From: Alistipes sp.
GTDB taxonomy: Bacteria; Bacteroidota; Bacteroidia; Bacteroidales; Rikenellaceae
Direction: 5' to 3'
Length of the DNA stretch: 33,201 nt
NCBI GenBank assembly: GCA_017532885.1
Contig: JAFXIS010000048.1
Location: 1 to 33,201 of the forward strand
Position numbers and translations under genes: made by a program. The notes under the pieces are model-generated. The model saw nothing but the letters and a program-made list of their open reading frames with translations, was not told the DNA's origin and made no database searches. Below are positions 33,111-33,201 of the stretch, in pieces (the first letter of the stretch is position 1; each line of letters opens with the position of its first letter).

Positions 33111-33144
33111 AGATTCCAATCCTCACTGCGTTCGGTGGAATGAC
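33111..33144 (-). repeat. Dispersed palindromic repeat element
   Basis: On the minus strand this reads GTCATTCC at one end and GTGAGGATTGGAATCT at the other, pairing ATTCC/GGAAT (33113-33117 with 33137-33141). The ends match the family at 13184-13265. It sits directly before a heptad array, mirroring the arrangement at 18-45. Confidence 0.6.
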
Positions 33145-33150
33145 AAGATA

Positions 33151-33201
33151 AAAGAGGAAAGAGGAAAGAGGAAAGGGTAAAGGGTAAAGGGTAAAGGGTA
33201 A
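33151..33201 (+). repeat. Heptad polypurine array running off the window, 7 or more units
   Basis: Three AAAGAGG and four AAAGGGT units follow in strict register, continuing past the right edge. Nothing coding is visible between ybaK and the window end (32969-33201). Confidence 0.9.

Overview
The window looks like a chromosomal segment of a gut-type Bacteroidota, probably Bacteroidales and perhaps close to Alistipes (Rikenellaceae). This rests on several things seen here: promoters of the TAnnTTTG class, a six-gene Na+-translocating NADH:quinone reductase (nqrABCDEF), an AddAB-type helicase-nuclease pair, paired LytM peptidases, and a SusC-free housekeeping gene mix. The genus is inference only. 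I see no prophage, transposase, CRISPR array, tRNA or rRNA gene. All 25 genes are placed on recognisable families, and one of them is broken.

Layout. 1-6.9 kb, minus strand: addB-like, addA-like and ispF, tightly packed. 6.9-8.9 kb, minus strand: two adjacent membrane-anchored M23/LytM peptidases. 9.0-14.2 kb, plus strand: alaS-gpmI, then proC. 14.2-16.5 kb, minus strand: tatD-type nuclease, tcdA-type tRNA dehydratase and a D-2-hydroxyacid dehydrogenase. 16.7-22.5 kb, plus strand: nqrABCDEF with its own terminator. 22.6-23.1 kb: mscL. 23.4-24.7 kb, minus strand: a C_GCAxxG_C_C protein and a glycerophosphodiesterase gene interrupted by an in-frame amber codon. 24.9-27.5 kb, plus strand: a large AsmA-like protein. 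27.7-29.8 kb, minus strand: a carboxyltransferase with two tandem biotinyl domains. 30.0-33.0 kb, plus strand: a sodium:solute symporter, a BASS-like transporter and ybaK.

How the genes fit together. A sodium theme runs through the right half. NQR would export Na+ during NADH oxidation. The SSS and BASS-type carriers are expected to spend that gradient. The biotin carboxyltransferase belongs to a family whose members include the soluble subunit of Na+-pumping oxaloacetate decarboxylase, but no membrane partner subunits are in view. The left half is information processing and envelope maintenance.

The most unusual content is non-coding. (i) Polypurine arrays of exact 7-bp units (AAAGAGC, AAAGATG, AAAGAGG, AAAGGGT) begin at, or run across, the stop codons of four genes, always purine-rich on the mRNA-sense strand; one array forms half of a terminator stem. 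(ii) A small family of palindrome-like dispersed elements has shared ends (GTCAYTCYGAG and GTGAGARTCTC), and one copy is nested inside another. (iii) A block of about 220 bp between mscL and the broken phosphodiesterase is built of consecutive 9-, 9-, 8- and 10-bp tandem repeats, including a perfect 15-bp hairpin. None of these is shown to be functional by the sequence alone.
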